Assembly: GCA_016858145.1 (NCBI GenBank) | Contig: JAEHOE010000103.1 | Span: forward strand, 62,001-126,000 | Direction of reading: 5' to 3' | DNA length: 64,000 nt | Source of the DNA: Edaphochlamys debaryana | Taxonomy: Eukaryota; Chlorophyta; Chlorophyceae; Chlamydomonadales | In this document: positions 35,777 to 49,100 of the stretch, piece after piece | How the letters are laid out: each line of letters starts with the position of its first letter | How positions within the stretch are numbered: position 1 is the first letter of the stretch | Notes under the pieces: model-generated | What the model was told of the DNA's origin: nothing | What the model saw: only the letters and a program-made list of their open reading frames with translations | Database searches by the model: none | Program-made: the position numbers and the translations under genes

Positions 35777-36390
35777 TTAGTCATCGTCAATCAATGCCAG
35801 GACGCCTGGGGGCTCCTGCACAGACAATCTACCATCGGAGACTCGCAAGAAAGGGTGGTCCGCCGGTAATGTCTCCCAACCTCTTGGTGGCCTGAGCGCA
35901 GCATAGGAGTGAAGCGCCCCCCAAAACTCAGTTGACACCAGCACACGTCCTCGGTTCAGCACCCCGAGACGGTTCCCATTCTCCCTTGTCGCGTACAGAT
36001 ATCGGTGTCCCTTCTCCATGGCTGTGGTGGCTGCAAGACACACCACATCCCAGACCCTCTGGTCCACACCCTCCGTAGGTCGAGCAAGCCAAAGGTTGAA
36101 CCGGCGGAGCGGCCAGGTCCACGGCATGCCCTGCTCGCCCCCTAGACATGCGCACATCTCATCAACCAAGCCCTGTGCCAAGTAACACTTCCAAAAGTGG
36201 TGCAGCCTGTCACCTCCGTGCATTGCAATCTCACATGGGCACGTGGACCCCCCTTCATGTGCTGAAAAGCCAGTAAAACCATTGAGCGCCAAGCGCTAAA
36301 AAGCTTCCTTCCACACGTTCTCCCAGCGCAGGGCCCACGGCCTGCGGAAGGTGGCTCGTAGATCCAAGATCCAAGAGATCAAAAGCCTCT
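35777..36390 (-). pseudogene. Retroelement ORF remnant with zf-RVT-like zinc-finger tail
   Basis: A 171-codon minus-strand frame (35777-36292) continues upstream in the same frame past an in-frame TAG at about 36299 (WKEAF-stop-RLALNGF). It contains CPCE...LHHFWKC, a C-x-C...H-H-x3-C layout like the zinc-binding domain found after reverse transcriptase in LINE-type elements. It then continues with RFNLWLARP and ends LALIDDD. The nonsense codon and lack of an RT domain indicate a degraded fragment. The family assignment rests on the short motif only. Confidence 0.5.
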
Positions 36391-36493
36391 GCCTCAAAAT
36401 CTAAATGCTTGCCTTTCACATACTCAAACGCGGGCTCCATCTGCAGGGCCGTGGCCAAACTCACCGACAGCCTAGCCGCTGGCACAAGCGTCT

Positions 36494-36618
36494 GTCCAAT
36501 CCGCCAACCTATGCATCCCAAAAGTTCTTTCCACGCCTCCTCCTCTGGGCAGGCCAAGTCCGGGGGAGGAGACAAGGAAAGAACTTTTGGGACGGATGCA
36601 TAGGTTGGCGGATTGGAC
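36494..36618. repeat. Inverted repeat (arms ~39 and 43 bp, 43-bp spacer)
   Basis: The left arm 36494-36532 begins gtccaatccgccaacctatg. The right arm 36576-36618 is its reverse complement with a 4-base insertion. Transcribed, it would form a long hairpin. It lies just upstream (minus sense) of the retroelement remnant. Confidence 0.9.
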
Positions 36619-37501
36619 ATAAGCCAGCAGGCTTATGTGAAATAGCGCATTCATGCTGGACCTTCTCAACTCGATATCATTTGTTCCGCCGCCGCATGGG
36701 CTCGCTATCATACTTATTTCCGCCGCCGCTTGGGGCCCGCGCGCCCTAAGGGACGGAGGCCCGTGAAGGTTGCCCTGGTGCCATGTGCTGCTGGGCATAT
36801 GTGCTGCAGACGTGTATGTGTGGCCGAGGGGGGTGGGGGTGGGGGGCGCGCGGGCTCGAGGACTTGCATGACTTATTCATTTCCGTCATTTGATCTGCGG
36901 TGGCGCCGAAAGGTGCTGAGCTTAACGCTGTACAGTCCAGAACTGCGGGTCGAAGTCTTATGCACGGAAGCCATAGCCTCCATCGATACGTCTGGGCCTT
37001 TGCCCTTACTTGCTTCCTGGTCCACGAGCACTGTATCCCTTATTGTTGGCATTGATGAGCTTTGCGTTGCTTGACTGAGGCAGCCACGCGTGCAGAGATT
37101 CCTGGACACGCGTTCATGTTGATTACCGGCGCCTGGCAGGGGGTATGAGTGCAAGTGCAGTTGAGACGCTGACGTGCGAGCAATTCGGAGCAATACGGTC
37201 ATGCGCCAGACTATCAGCTGCAGCGGAGCGAGGGCAGCAGGGGCTCGAGGGCCCGTAAATGGCGTACGGGCTGCCTAGGTGGGGCGTGACGGCGGGGGCC
37301 GGCGGGGCCCCGCGTTGGCTGGCCGGGGAGGGGGGCGCATGGGGCCCATGCATGGCGTCACCGGACCGCCGCCCCTTCATCTCGCAGCCTTCCGCGCCTG
37401 AGCCCGCATTCTGAGCGCAGACCTTCCACCTCCTTCCTAGCCTGCCCAAACTACCAGCACAGAAGCGCTCCCAGCCTTTTTTGCGCAGGCAACAAGCCAG
37501 A
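36619..37501. other. No supported gene
   Basis: Short frames occur on both strands (for example minus 36873-37202), but none has splice, domain or repeat support. The part next to 37502 is presumably the promoter and 5' UTR of the following gene. Confidence 0.4.
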
Positions 37502-38803
37502 ATGGCCGCTCCCTTTGTTCCCGACCAGCCGAACCCCTTCGACGTGCTCGGCAGCGAGGCGCCCGCAGCCGACAACATCGCCACCGCCTCGGCGCAGGGC
37601 GGCAGCAGCGGTGCGTGCGCGGCTGGGGCGGGGTTTCTTGGGGCCGGGCCGGGTGCGCGCTCCGCGGCGCTGATGCCAGGCCACGCTGTCTCCATGCCGC
37701 CAATGCCTCGCTCGCTCCCGAGCTAGCTGGTCGCGTGTGGGCTGCTGGGGCCTTTAGGGGGCAGAGCGCGGCGGTCGCGGGGCTCGGGGCGCATTGGCTG
37801 ACGCGGCCGCGGGCCTGACGACGCGCCTCGCGGTCCCGCCCTGCTTCTCGGGTCCCGCGCGACGACGCGGCTGTCCCTCACTCCCGCATCGCTGGCTGCT
37901 CTTACTGTGTATGTGCTGCAAGGCAATTCGCGCTTGACCCACCCACCCTGCCCTGCCGCCTGCCCTGCGGCCCTCGGGTCCCTGCTGCCCGCAGAGGCCC
38001 GCGCGGGTGAGGTGCTGCCGCCCGACGTGGCGGAGCTCACTGCTGGGGGCGGCAGGTGGGCGGATGGGGCTGGGCCGCGAGACTGGGGCTTCGGTTTGGG
38101 TAAGCTCGGGGTTAGGCTCTTGACACGTGGGGCGGGGGGGTCAGGGGGTTATGGTCACATCCACGTGATGAGGGCCAGTCCTCAGTTGGGGCTATGTTCT
38201 AGGGCGTGCGTGGGCTATGCCGTGGGGCCCCTCCCCTCCCAGCCCTCCGGGGGCGGCATGGGGAGAACGAACCGAAGAAGCCAAGTGCCGGGCTGTGGGA
38301 TCCCCTCCTCCCGACCCTCCGCCCTCCGCAGCAGCCTGTCGGCCGAGGCGGACACCCCCATCCCCGTCGCCAACGACTCCCCCATCAACGCCACCGCCGC
38401 CGTCATCGGCGGCGCCGAGGCCGAGGACCGCGCCCGCCAGGAGGGCGGCGGCGGTGGCGCTGACGTCAGCCAGACCGCCGCCGCCAGCGGCGGCGGCGGC
38501 GGCGGCGCCGAGGGCGAGGGCTTCCAGGACGTCACCGGCGGCACCGGCGCCGGTAAGCGCGCGGCGGAGGCGCTGGGCCTGGGCTCCGTGCCCAAGGCCG
38601 CCGACGAGCCCGCCGCCACCGCCGCCAGCGGCGGCGTGGAGACGGAGGAGGAGATGACGGAGGGCCACGAGAAGGGCAGCGGCGGCGGCGGCGGCGGGCT
38701 CAAGGGCCTGATTGGCAGCGCGGTGCAGGCGGTCACCAGCGGGGTTGCGGCGCTGGGCAGGTCGGGCCGCGACGAGTCGGACAAGCCGCAGCAGGAGGCC
38801 TAG
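37502..38803 (+). CDS. Unknown acidic Gly/Ala-rich protein, 3 exons, 213 aa
   Basis: Exons 37502-37610, 37995-38055 and 38332-38803 (TAG 38801). Both introns are GT-AG, phases agree, and the total is 642 nt. The start, MAAPFVPDQPNPFDVLGSEA, carries an NPF tripeptide. The middle is acidic with poly-Gly runs (EGGGGGAD, SGGGGGGAE, GSGGGGGG), and the only marked hydrophobic stretch, near the end, is amphipathic: LKGLIGSAVQAVTSGVAAL. NPF motifs can bind EH domains in endocytic proteins (known); whether this one does is inference. No enzyme motif and no signal peptide or membrane span is evident. The Gly runs make the opposite strand look like open frames, but only this strand gives consistent splice sites and a clean start. 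Confidence 0.75.
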
Positions 38804-40185
38804 ATGGCTAGCACTACGTACCCAGATGGGGAGCCCAGGAGGCTTATTAGCCACCCGAGCGAAGGAACGGCTTGAAGCCTAGGGCGGGAGCAGGCGAGCA
38901 GGCGAGCAAGGGGCGGGCGTGACGCAAGAAGCTAGGAGGCCGGATGTCTGCACGATCGATCCATGGGTGGCGCGGTGTAGGTGCTGCAAGGTGAGGGCTT
39001 GTGATGTGCGCGTGGGCGCCTAGATCCTAGGTGGGGTGGGGTGGGGGGGATGCCGGGGGATCAAGTGCACATGGTGCGGTGGTGCGCGCGCTGGGTCCGT
39101 GGTGGAACGGGGCACGGGGCATCATGCCATGATGGTACATGCTGTACGGTGCGTGGTCGTACATGCTGAGGCTGGATGGGCGGGGGAGGCGCACTGTGCT
39201 GTGCGGCACGACGCTAGCAAGCAGAATTTCCTTCGTTTGCTGCTTCTGCTGGTTGCCGACTGTCCGGATGATAAGCCTGCAGCAGTTGGGTTGTACGCGC
39301 AGCAGCCATGCGTGGCGCTTGGGGGCGCGCGGAAGTTGTAGGAAAACAATGCAAATGAATGTGAGGCGAAGGTCTAACTTGGAGCCCCACGCACGTTGCT
39401 CCCTTTGCCAGCTGTCTGTGGTGACTCGAGTTGCAGCAATCAAATCAAGGGGCACGATGCGAATGCACTGCTCAAGTCCCCACACCTCAGCACCCCGCCT
39501 GCGCTCTCTCGGCCTTGGCCTTGCCCTGCGGCCGGCTCGCATCCCTTATTATCATCACGATTCACTCGAGGAGAAACATGGTTCCGGTGCGTCAAGCGAC
39601 AGTCTCGGTACAACAGCTGCTCCCCACCAGCCCACCAGCCCAACAATACACAGCTCACTGCACAATGCACAGCTCACCGCACGGCGGCGGCCTGGCATCC
39701 GATGCTGAGTCAGTTCTGCCCGCGCATCTCCAGCTAGTGCGGCAGCTCCGTCATCAATCAAGCGAATGTCTGGTTGGAAATACCTAGTTCAGGTCGATAG
39801 TCGAGGCCCTGTATTTCTGTACCTAGATAGCAAAGGAAAGTGACACGGCTGTTGTGCACGACCTTGCCCAGCCTCACCCCCTCGGTAAACCCCTGCTGCT
39901 TGATGTTTTCGTGGCCGCAAGGCGACTGGGGGCCCGGACCCCCGCGTGCCCTGCCACTTGCATTGTAGTTTCCTAATCCCCTCAATACTTCCCTTGATCA
40001 TGATCAGGGATCGTGATCAGAAGAAACCCAATGAATACGCAGGTATCACGTGCAGCCGGCAGAGCACCGCATCACGAGCCCCCAGCTCCTATACCGCAAC
40101 CCCACAATGCCCGCATAAGGTCCCTCGCCAAGCGCGTCAAGCCCGCCAATCAAGCGCCGGCGTGCAGCTCTCATTCACACGCCTG
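38804..40185. other. Intergenic region, convergent 3' flanks
   Basis: It lies between the stops of the unknown acidic protein (+) and the giant surface protein (-). Several short frames exist on both strands at 39027-40000 without support. I found no clear TGTAA on either side. Confidence 0.45.
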
Positions 40186-43100
40186 TCAGCGGCCGTCCCG
40201 CTGGCCCTCCGCACTCGGCACTCCCTCCACGCCGCATGCCCGGACGTCGGCTCCTGACGCTGGCGCCCCGCTCGCCGGCCCGCTAGCAGCCCCGTCTGAC
40301 TGCAGCACCACGCCGGAGGCTGACTGCGGCCCGCTTGGCGGCAGCACCATCAACTCCTCATCCGCAGGTTCGGAGGGCGTTGCAGTCATGCGCCCTGCTG
40401 CAGGGGGTCCTCCAGACTCCACTGGGGCGCTTGGCGGTCGCGGCCCTTCGCGCTGGTGGGGTTCCCCACCTGCCAGCAAGCCTCCGCCGCCTTTTTCACC
40501 GCCGCTCCCAAGGCCACCAGTGCCCGTCGGCTCGTCATTATTGCGGTCCGCAGGTTCGCCCTCAGCCGGGCTGAGCGCCTGCTCCTCCCCGCCCTGCTGC
40601 CTGGCGGCGGCCCGCAAGCTGGCGCCCCCTTCGTCCAGGAACCGCAGCTGCTGCCGGAAGCAGGTCCACGAGGGCGGTCGCGGCAGGTCCGCGGAGCCGC
40701 GCACCAGGCGGCTGGGGCCGTGCAGCCGAGTCGACCCGGCCCCGAAGCTGCCAGCCGCCACGCTAGCAGCCAGTACACCCGCCGCATGCACGTGCGGTTT
40801 CTGTCGAGCAGCAGCCCGTGAGTCGACGCGCTGATACTCGGACCCGCTGGCTGCGGGTTCGGGCTTATGGGCCGCCGCCGTTTCCTCTTCCGCATTCTCG
40901 TCGGATTTTAAGCGCTTGGTGGTGACTAAGCGGCCCAGCGCCATGATGTTGGGCCAGGCGATGTGCAGCGCGAAGGCCAGCAGCAGGCCGGCGTTGAGCA
41001 CGATGATGAGAATGGCCACGGCGTCCTCGGTGACCTGCGCGAGGGGATGGGGCAGGATGGGAGCAGGAAATTGGATGGCGATGCTGGGTTTGTGTGGGGA
41101 CCCGTTGGGAAGCTTGAGCGCTTAGGTGCGGGGAGAATATTGATGCTATTGCGCTCGCGCTGGCCACGCATGCTCTCCTGGTGTGACTGAGTCCCTCTCC
41201 TTCCCAGCCCCTGCCCCTCTACCCGCCCCCTCACCTGGCTGTCCAGCCCCATCTCGCTTCCCGCTCCCCCTCCCACGAAGAACAGCCCCAGCGTGATGCT
41301 GAGCGCCAGCACCATGAGCGACAGGTACTCGAGCAGCACCAGCAGCTTGGCGCGCAGGGCCCGGCAGCTCATGTTCACAACGCCGATGCACAGAAGCACG
41401 CACAGGAGGAGGAGGGCCTGGGGGGAAAGGGGAGGCATGGGAATAAGCAGATCTCTTTTCCGGAAGGTTGGCAGTGACAGTGTGTACTCCGCATGCCGAG
41501 GACTTGAGCGACAAGGACACGTGCCTGTCCCTTGTAACGCGTTGCCGTACGGCCGCACTACCGCACCTGCTGGTACTGGTAGATGGCGTTTGCGAAGACG
41601 TCCACGATAACGAGCATGAGGACCTGGGGACGGGAAGGACGTACGGCACGTGCTTCACCCCTCTGGAGTAGAGATCCCTGCTCTGCCCTACTAGGCCTAG
41701 TAGGCCTGCCTGGTCGCACATGTCGAAGAAGCATCGACACTGACGTCTCAGCACGACCCACATCACAGCTTCCACCCACCTCAACCTGCTTCACGCTTTC
41801 AAAGAAGTAGAACTGCGGCCTGCGGGGACCAACCGCAGCGGGGGAGCGTCGACATGGTGCTGGCTTGGAGGCGCGCTCGTGCCTTCCCGTGCTTCGACCT
41901 GACGCCCTACACGTTCATTGCGGTACAACCCGTGCCGCCCATCCGACCTGTAGCGGTTGTACAGGAATCCGTACATGGCGCGCGTGCGCTGCTGATCCAG
42001 CGAGCCGCGCTTGCACCACAGCAGCACCGCGATGGCCACGGGCGGTAGAGCACAGAAGATGATCACTGACACAATGCCCAGCGGCGTGTAGAAGGCGAGG
42101 TGCGACCCCCGGTAGCACTCCTGGTCCATGTTGCTCAGCCTGGTAGGGGGAGGGGGAGGAGGAGGGGCGGGAGGGCGGTGGCAGCGGTGGCAAGCGCTGA
42201 GCTCAGCATCACACATGCTTTCCAAGCCCTCCCCCGTGACATCGGCGCACATCCTTCCCTGCTGTGTCTGCCCCAGAGCAGGGCACTGCCCTGGCCCAGC
42301 ACCCGGGACCCCAGCAGCGCAGGTACAGGTGCCTTCCACCTCTACCGTACTCACCAGTAGCCGTACCGCCACGTGGCCTGCTGTGTCTCCGAGTACGGCC
42401 CTTCCCCGGTGTCCAGCGCGCGGCAGGCGAAGGTCGACAGCGACACTTGCGCCAGGGCGGGGTAGAGGATGGACGTGGCCACCAGCAACACCACCCGCAG
42501 CTGACGCGGCAGGGACACCGCTTGGTCCATGTGCACAATGGCCGCGTTCGGCTGCACGGTGGTCACCTGCACGGATGTTGAGAGGAGCCGTTGGCTTGAT
42601 TGCCAACAGCTTGTCGGCATACCCCGTGTGGTAGGATGCACGCCGGTCCTGGTCACAACAGATAGCAACGCAAATGCATGCGGCCCTCGCTACGTTGCAA
42701 TACCAGTACCTGCATGCCTACCTCCCGCACGGTGCTCTGCACGCTGGAGGTCACGGAGCTGAGGCGGCTGGTGAGGGCGCTGCCCAGCGCCCCCAGGGAG
42801 CCCAGCTGGTGCAGGTGCAGGGGCGAGTGCGGGGAGCGCTTGTGGACGTTGGCGGTCGACTCCCGACTCGATAGCGCGTGGCCGGGGTGGAAGTGGGCAC
42901 TGGCGCTGGCGCTCGGCTGCTGCTGGGTGCTGGGAACGACACTGCCGGCCGGCGCCGCCGCCGCGCCGGGTTTGCGGCTGTCGGAATGCGCGGACGGGGT
43001 CACTGGCAGCAGCGACGCCCCCAGCTTGAGCTTGTGTGACGCAGCCAGCGATGGCGACGGCGCCACGGCAGGCCGAAGCGACGGGTCGCGAGCGGCGGGG

Positions 43101-46100
43101 TCGTGCACGGGCCGGCCCACAGCAAGATTAGGGTGCGGCTCGTCGGCCGCCGCTTCGTCGCTGCCATCCCCTGGGGCGCCCGCCAGGGGCTCCTCGACCG
43201 AATCCCTTGCAGGCTCCCCGCCGGTGGCTGCGTTGTAGGACCACTGGCGGCGGTGCTTTGTGGCCATCTTGCTCTGGCCTCCCCGCCGCAGCAGCGACTG
43301 GTTGAAGAGGGCGTAGCGGAGCGACCACAGCGCCATGGCCAGGGCCGTGGCGCCGATGGGCGAGAGCAGCGTCCACAGGTGCTGCGCCTGCGCTTGGCCC
43401 GCCGGGTCCAGGCCGCTGAATAGGCAGGTGGCTGAGAAGGTGAAGGCCGTGGCGCCGGTCAGGGAGCTGAGGGCGCTGGTGAGCTTGTTGATCACGTCAG
43501 GCCAGCCAAGGTTCAGGCCCGTCACGATGATCAGGTACTGCGTGCGCGAGTTAGGTAAGGGAGCGGTAAGGGCGAGTGATCGGGGGTATCGACGGGAACC
43601 GGGTGCTTTGAAAGGGACCGGGGATCTAGAAAGGGTACGTGGGTCGTCGGGATACTAAGGAGCGGGGTGCCTGACTGGAGCCCAGCGCTGCGCCCTGCGC
43701 CTCTTACGCCAGGTGCGGGCCCCCACGCACCTGCATGTGGGTGATGAGGACCTGCACGACATGGGTAGAGGCAGGGGAGAAGGGCATGGGGGCGGCCGAG
43801 CTTAGTTCCCCGGCATAGAGCCCCAGCGGTGCGAAGCCTAGATTTGTGGGGGCCTGCCAAATGAGGTTTACGGGATATAGCCAATTGACTGAGGGTGACC
43901 CTTTCTTGCCCAGCGAGTGAGCCCTTCCTTGCTCACCGACAGCTTGTCCGAGGCGGCCACCTCCCCCGTATCGTTCCGCATCAAGTCCGCATTGTACGTG
44001 GTCCAGGCCGTGAACAGGATGAGCGCCGTGGTGGCGAGGGACCCCACCGCTCCCAGCACGGCCGTGGCAGCTTGGGAGGGGCAGGGCTGGCAGCTGAAGT
44101 CGGGGGACAGGTAGCTGCCCCGGTTGCAGGTTGCGCACAGGTGGCCGTGGTAGCCTGGTGCGCATTCCAGCTGAGAGTAGGACGTGGCTGCGGCGTAGCC
44201 GGGTCCTGAGTCCCAGAGGAGGCAGGTGCTGTCCGGGCTCGAGGCGTTGAAGGCCGCGAGGACGCGGGCCCCGGGCGGCTGGGAGGCGTACCAGGCCTGC
44301 TGGCAAGCCACGAGAGCGGTTGACACGTCAGCGGCCACGGCCGTTGCGTTGGCGGCGACGGGAGGGCTGGGCGGGGTGCACGCGTCCTCCGAGAAGCAGC
44401 GGTGGATGAGCGTGCTGTTGGCCTGTGGAAGACAGAGGGAGGCAGGGCGGAAGAGGGAGACAGGGCGTGTAAGCAAGCGCCCCTCCTTGCCCCCAGCTGC
44501 CCGTGTCAAAGCCCGCCCAACCCATTGCATCTCTCCCAAGCACGGCAGCGCTGCAAACACGCGGGCGCTCACCGCGGAGTGCCAGTACCCAGGCTGAGGC
44601 ACGACCACCGCCCCGCCGGGGCAGTGCGTCTCCGAAGGGCAGGGCTCGCAGACGCCCTTCTCCAGGATGTCAGCGAGCATATCGTTGCTGAACGACTCCA
44701 CAGCATTGCTACTGTTCCGCGGATCAACCCACAGGCTGAACTGCAGCGGGCGGCAGGGCTGGCAGCTGGTCTGCTGCGGGTGGCCGGCCGGGCCCGGGTC
44801 CACGCTGCTCCCGATGGGGCAGGGAAGCAGCTCCACGTCCAGGCTCAGGGGCGTGACCTGCGTCGGGCGCGGAGAAACAGCACAGCGGTTGGTGCTAAGC
44901 TTTCCCAGCCACTCGCGTAGCTTCTTGGCAGATGAGCCCCCGTCAGCCCAAGCTTTCTGACCGAGCCTCGGCGGCGGCGGCGTTGGATCCCGTGCGCTCA
45001 CGCACCTCTATGAGCGTCGTGTCGCAGGCGTCAGAGAAGGCGACCGTCACGTTCAGGCGGTAGCCGCTGCCCGTCCAGCCCCTGAACAGCACGGCCTCCC
45101 AGGCGGCCAGGCCAAGGTACAGGGGCACGGCGCCCGTGGGCGTGCTCTGGAGGGCGCCGAAGCTGCCGCCGCCAGCGGGCAGCGCGACCGCAGCCCCGAA
45201 GGACAGAGAGGCGCTCGCAGCTGGGTGGTCTGCGGCAGGGAGGATGAAAGCATGCAGGTCAAGGGAGAGCTTGCCTTTGGCATGTGCCGCTAGCTAGTAC
45301 GCGGGACCGGCCCAAATACGCACCAACCAACAGACCTCTGGCTCTCACGCGTACATGCGTAACGAACGTAGCATGCCCCGCCCATGGTGGCATGGCATGT
45401 AAGATGTCACCCCACGCACCCGTGGCCCTCTGCCCCGAGGCGTCGACCAGCTCCACCCTGAAGGGGCCTGCGCCCCCGGGGGTGCGCTGCAGCACCTGCC
45501 CCGCCTCCACGGCCGAGGCGTTGTCCAGCCACAGCCGCAGGTTGGTCGGGGGCAGGCCGATAAAGGCGCTGACGGAGGCACTGCGCTGGCCCCCGTCGGC
45601 GGCCGCCGCCGAGCACTGTTGCAGGGCGCTGGCGAGGCGGGCGAGGGCGGTTGAGTTCTGAGGCCCCGAGGCCTGGGTGACCAGCGCAGCGACTCCAGAG
45701 GCGGCGGTTCCGGACTCGTTGGTGGCAGCGGTTGGCTGGGAGGTGCAGCCCGCCGAAATGGCGGAAGCGCTTGGGTCCCTGACCCAGAGAAAGCGGTCGC
45801 GGCGCCGGGAAGACTGGCTGCTGCCGTTGACACTCGTGCTGTTTCCGGCTGAGATGGGGTCCACGTCGTACAGAGCCAGCCCCCAGCAGCCGCGGGCCGC
45901 AGCGTCGGTGAGAGCGGCCACGGTCCTTGCGTAGGGCCCTTGCCCCAAAGCATTCGGGGGCCGGGCTTCTGACGTGGTGTTCCCCTGCTGCTGGTCTCCT
46001 CGGCTGCAGCTGCCCATGTCCTGGAGAGTCGCGACCCCGGGCCCAAACTTGGAGGCGCTGTTACCTTGGAAGCTGCCGTTGATCAGGGCAGCTGCCACGG

Positions 46101-49100
46101 ACTGCGAGAGGAAGATGCCCCCGCCGTAGCCAGCGTAAAGCAGCGTAGGGGAAGCGGGGCCGCTGACCCTTGAAGCCGTGTTGTTGGCAAACAAGAAGTC
46201 CACAAGCAAGAGAGTTTTGGAATCTCCAGGAGCCGAGAGCAGGAGGCGGCGGGCGGTTGAGGTTTGCTGCTGGCTTGCGTCTGTGCTGACGTGCAAGCCC
46301 CCGCCCACAGCCGCTGCGTTGCTGGTAAAGCCCACGTGCTCCAGCCACGCCTGCTGCACACCCTGAAGCAGCAGCCCGCCTCCAGTAGAAGCTGCTTGGT
46401 TACTGTCAAACGAGCAGTTGAGGACTGTGGCCGCACTGCCGCGCATGACGGACACGCCAGCTCCAGACGGTGCAAAGTTGCCCTCAAAGCTAGAGGAAGA
46501 GAACACCACGGCAGCAGAGAGCCCAGCGGCAGAGGAGCCGGCTGCAAGCAGCCCACCGCCGCTGCCAGCGCTTTGCCCTGCTGCGCCCTGGCTGCCGCTG
46601 CGAACGCTGTTGTTGGAGAACAGGCAGCCGCTGACCTCCAGCCGTGCGGCGGCAAGCTGACCATTTCGTGTGGTCGCTTCAGCCGCGCTCCAGGCCAAAC
46701 CCCCGCCGCCGCCACCGCCACCCAAAGCGGCGGCAGCGAAGTTGGAAACGAAGTCTGTGTCTGCCACTGCCGTACGGGCTGTCGAAGCCACGAAGGCCCC
46801 TCCACCGCGGCCCAGCTCCGCGGAGGAGCCCTCGAAGCGGCAAGCTGTGAGAGCAAGCGACGGCCCAGACAGCGTGGCCGCCAGCCCGCCGCCGTCGCCG
46901 CCGAGGGCTGCGCAATTGAGGAAGGACGTGTTGCGGAGGGTGACAATGGGGCACGACTGGGCTGTCGCGTCCACCATTGCACAACCGGCCGAGCTGACGT
47001 TGACAAACAATCCGCCGCCTCCGGAGCCCGCTGTGCTGGAGCGAAACAGCGTGCCTTCGATGGACAGGCCAGCAGCGCTTTGAGTACGTGCCTGTGTGCA
47101 AGGTGTGAGGGCCGTCGACATCACAGGATAACTGAAGCGAGCGGTGTTGATAGTCAGTCCTAGGCCTCCCTCATGCTGAGCCACTTCACGCAGAACAGCA
47201 AGGCCTCCCCCCTACATGGTATATGCCTTCTTCCCTCGCTCATTATGGGACCCCAAAGGACCCCCCATACCTGCTGGGCCGAGACGTAGAGCGAGCCGCC
47301 TCGTCCCACCGCCGCCGCATTGCCCTCGAAAGTGCTCCATGAAACTTCCAGCCTTCCACTCAGCCCCTCGAGGTACAGGCCGCCCCCGTTGAGCCCAGCG
47401 CTGTTGGCTGAGACGTTGCATGCCACAACACTGCGGCCGCCGACAGAGGCAGCGGCTATGGCTCCTCCATTGGCCCCCGCCCGGTTGCCAACCAGAGTGC
47501 TGCCGTTCAGCACAAGCCGACCGCAAGGGCCAAGCAGTGCAATGGCGCCGCCTGATGCCCCCGCACTGTTCCAGCCAAGCGCGCTGCCGCCATCGATCCG
47601 CACAGCTATCGAGCCTCCAGCCACGTAGAGCCAACCGCCATCTCTTAAAGCGGCATTGCCCACAACTTGGCTGGCGCCTGAGACGGTCAGGGAGCCGGCG
47701 TGAGCGGCTACGGCGATGCTACCGCCCGAACCGCTCGTGGCCGTGTTGTTGAGCACCATGCCTCCGTCCACGAGGGAAAGGGCGCTGAGGTTGCCGCCAA
47801 CAAACACGGCACCGCCCCACGTTGCTGTGTTACCGGACACAAGCGAGCCCGCTGCAAAACTCATAGAGCCCGCATTGCCGCCCACATAAACGGCGCCGCC
47901 CATTGCTGCCGGTGCCGTACACTTAATCAGGCTGGCGTGGTCCGTCAGGCTAAGGTCCTCTAGAGCCCCAGCGGTAAAAACACAACCGCCGTTGCCAAGA
48001 CCCGAGCGGCTGCTGGCGACGGAGCTGCCACTGCTGAGGCTGATCCGCCGGGCCCTTGCAGCATACACCACGCCGCCTGCGCCCGCCGCCCGGCAACCTT
48101 GCAGCGCGCTGTTGAGGCCGAGGTCGAGGTCCGTCAGCTCAGCAGCAGCAAAGATGGCTCCACCGTTCCCAACCGCGGCACAGCCTGAGATTGTGCTGCC
48201 TCTGAGAGTGATGCTGAGGCTCTTGGCTGACGCCAGGCCCCCGTCCCGCCCCGCCGAGGCGTTTGAGACCGTGCTCCCCTCAAGCACGAGCGTGAGCCTT
48301 TCACCCGAGGCAAATGCACCGCCGTCAACGCTGGCTGACGCGTTGGCGATAGATGTGTTCCCCAGGAATGCGCTCAGGGACCCTGCGCTGTACATGACGC
48401 TGCCCAGATTTGACTGGGTGTCGGATATGGTGGTGTTGAGCAGGCTGAAGTTATCAATGTTGACGCCTGCCACGAAGGCGCCCGAGCTCATGTTACGGAT
48501 TTGGCAGCTGCGCACCGTGACGGCGGAGAGGTTTCCGCCGTACAACACCCAAGCCGTACTGCTGATCTGGAGCCGTACCAGCTGCAGGTCGGACGCTGAG
48601 TATCCCGCAGAGACGAGGCCCCCCCTGCTTGCTGACACATCACTGTCTGTAATGCGGGCGGCCTCCACGATGCCAGAAGAGAGCAACGTAGCCGATGCCT
48701 CGTTGTCGTACAAGGTACAGCCTTGAATAATCGTTCCAGTAAGCATGTAGGTACCCTCGAAAAGTCCCCCCCGGCCGCTCGTTGCCACGTTACCCCAGAT
48801 GCTCGTCTCGCTGATGGTCAAGTTGCTGATGCTCTGCGCCCCGACCAGGATGCCGGAGCCCGCCACAAGGTTATGACTGAGCGTGCTGGCGGCAATGCTG
48901 ATGTTGGAGGCGGCGCCCGAGGCTCCAAAGAGCCCCCCATAATTTGCGGAATTACTCCCGAAGCTGCAGTTACGAACGCTCACATCAGCCAGGGAGCCGG
49001 GCACGGAGAGCGTGCCGCCGCTCGAAACGGCCGTGTTGCCATGCACCTGGGCATCTGAGAACGCCACGTCGGAGATGGACTGGGCGGCGACGACGGCGCC

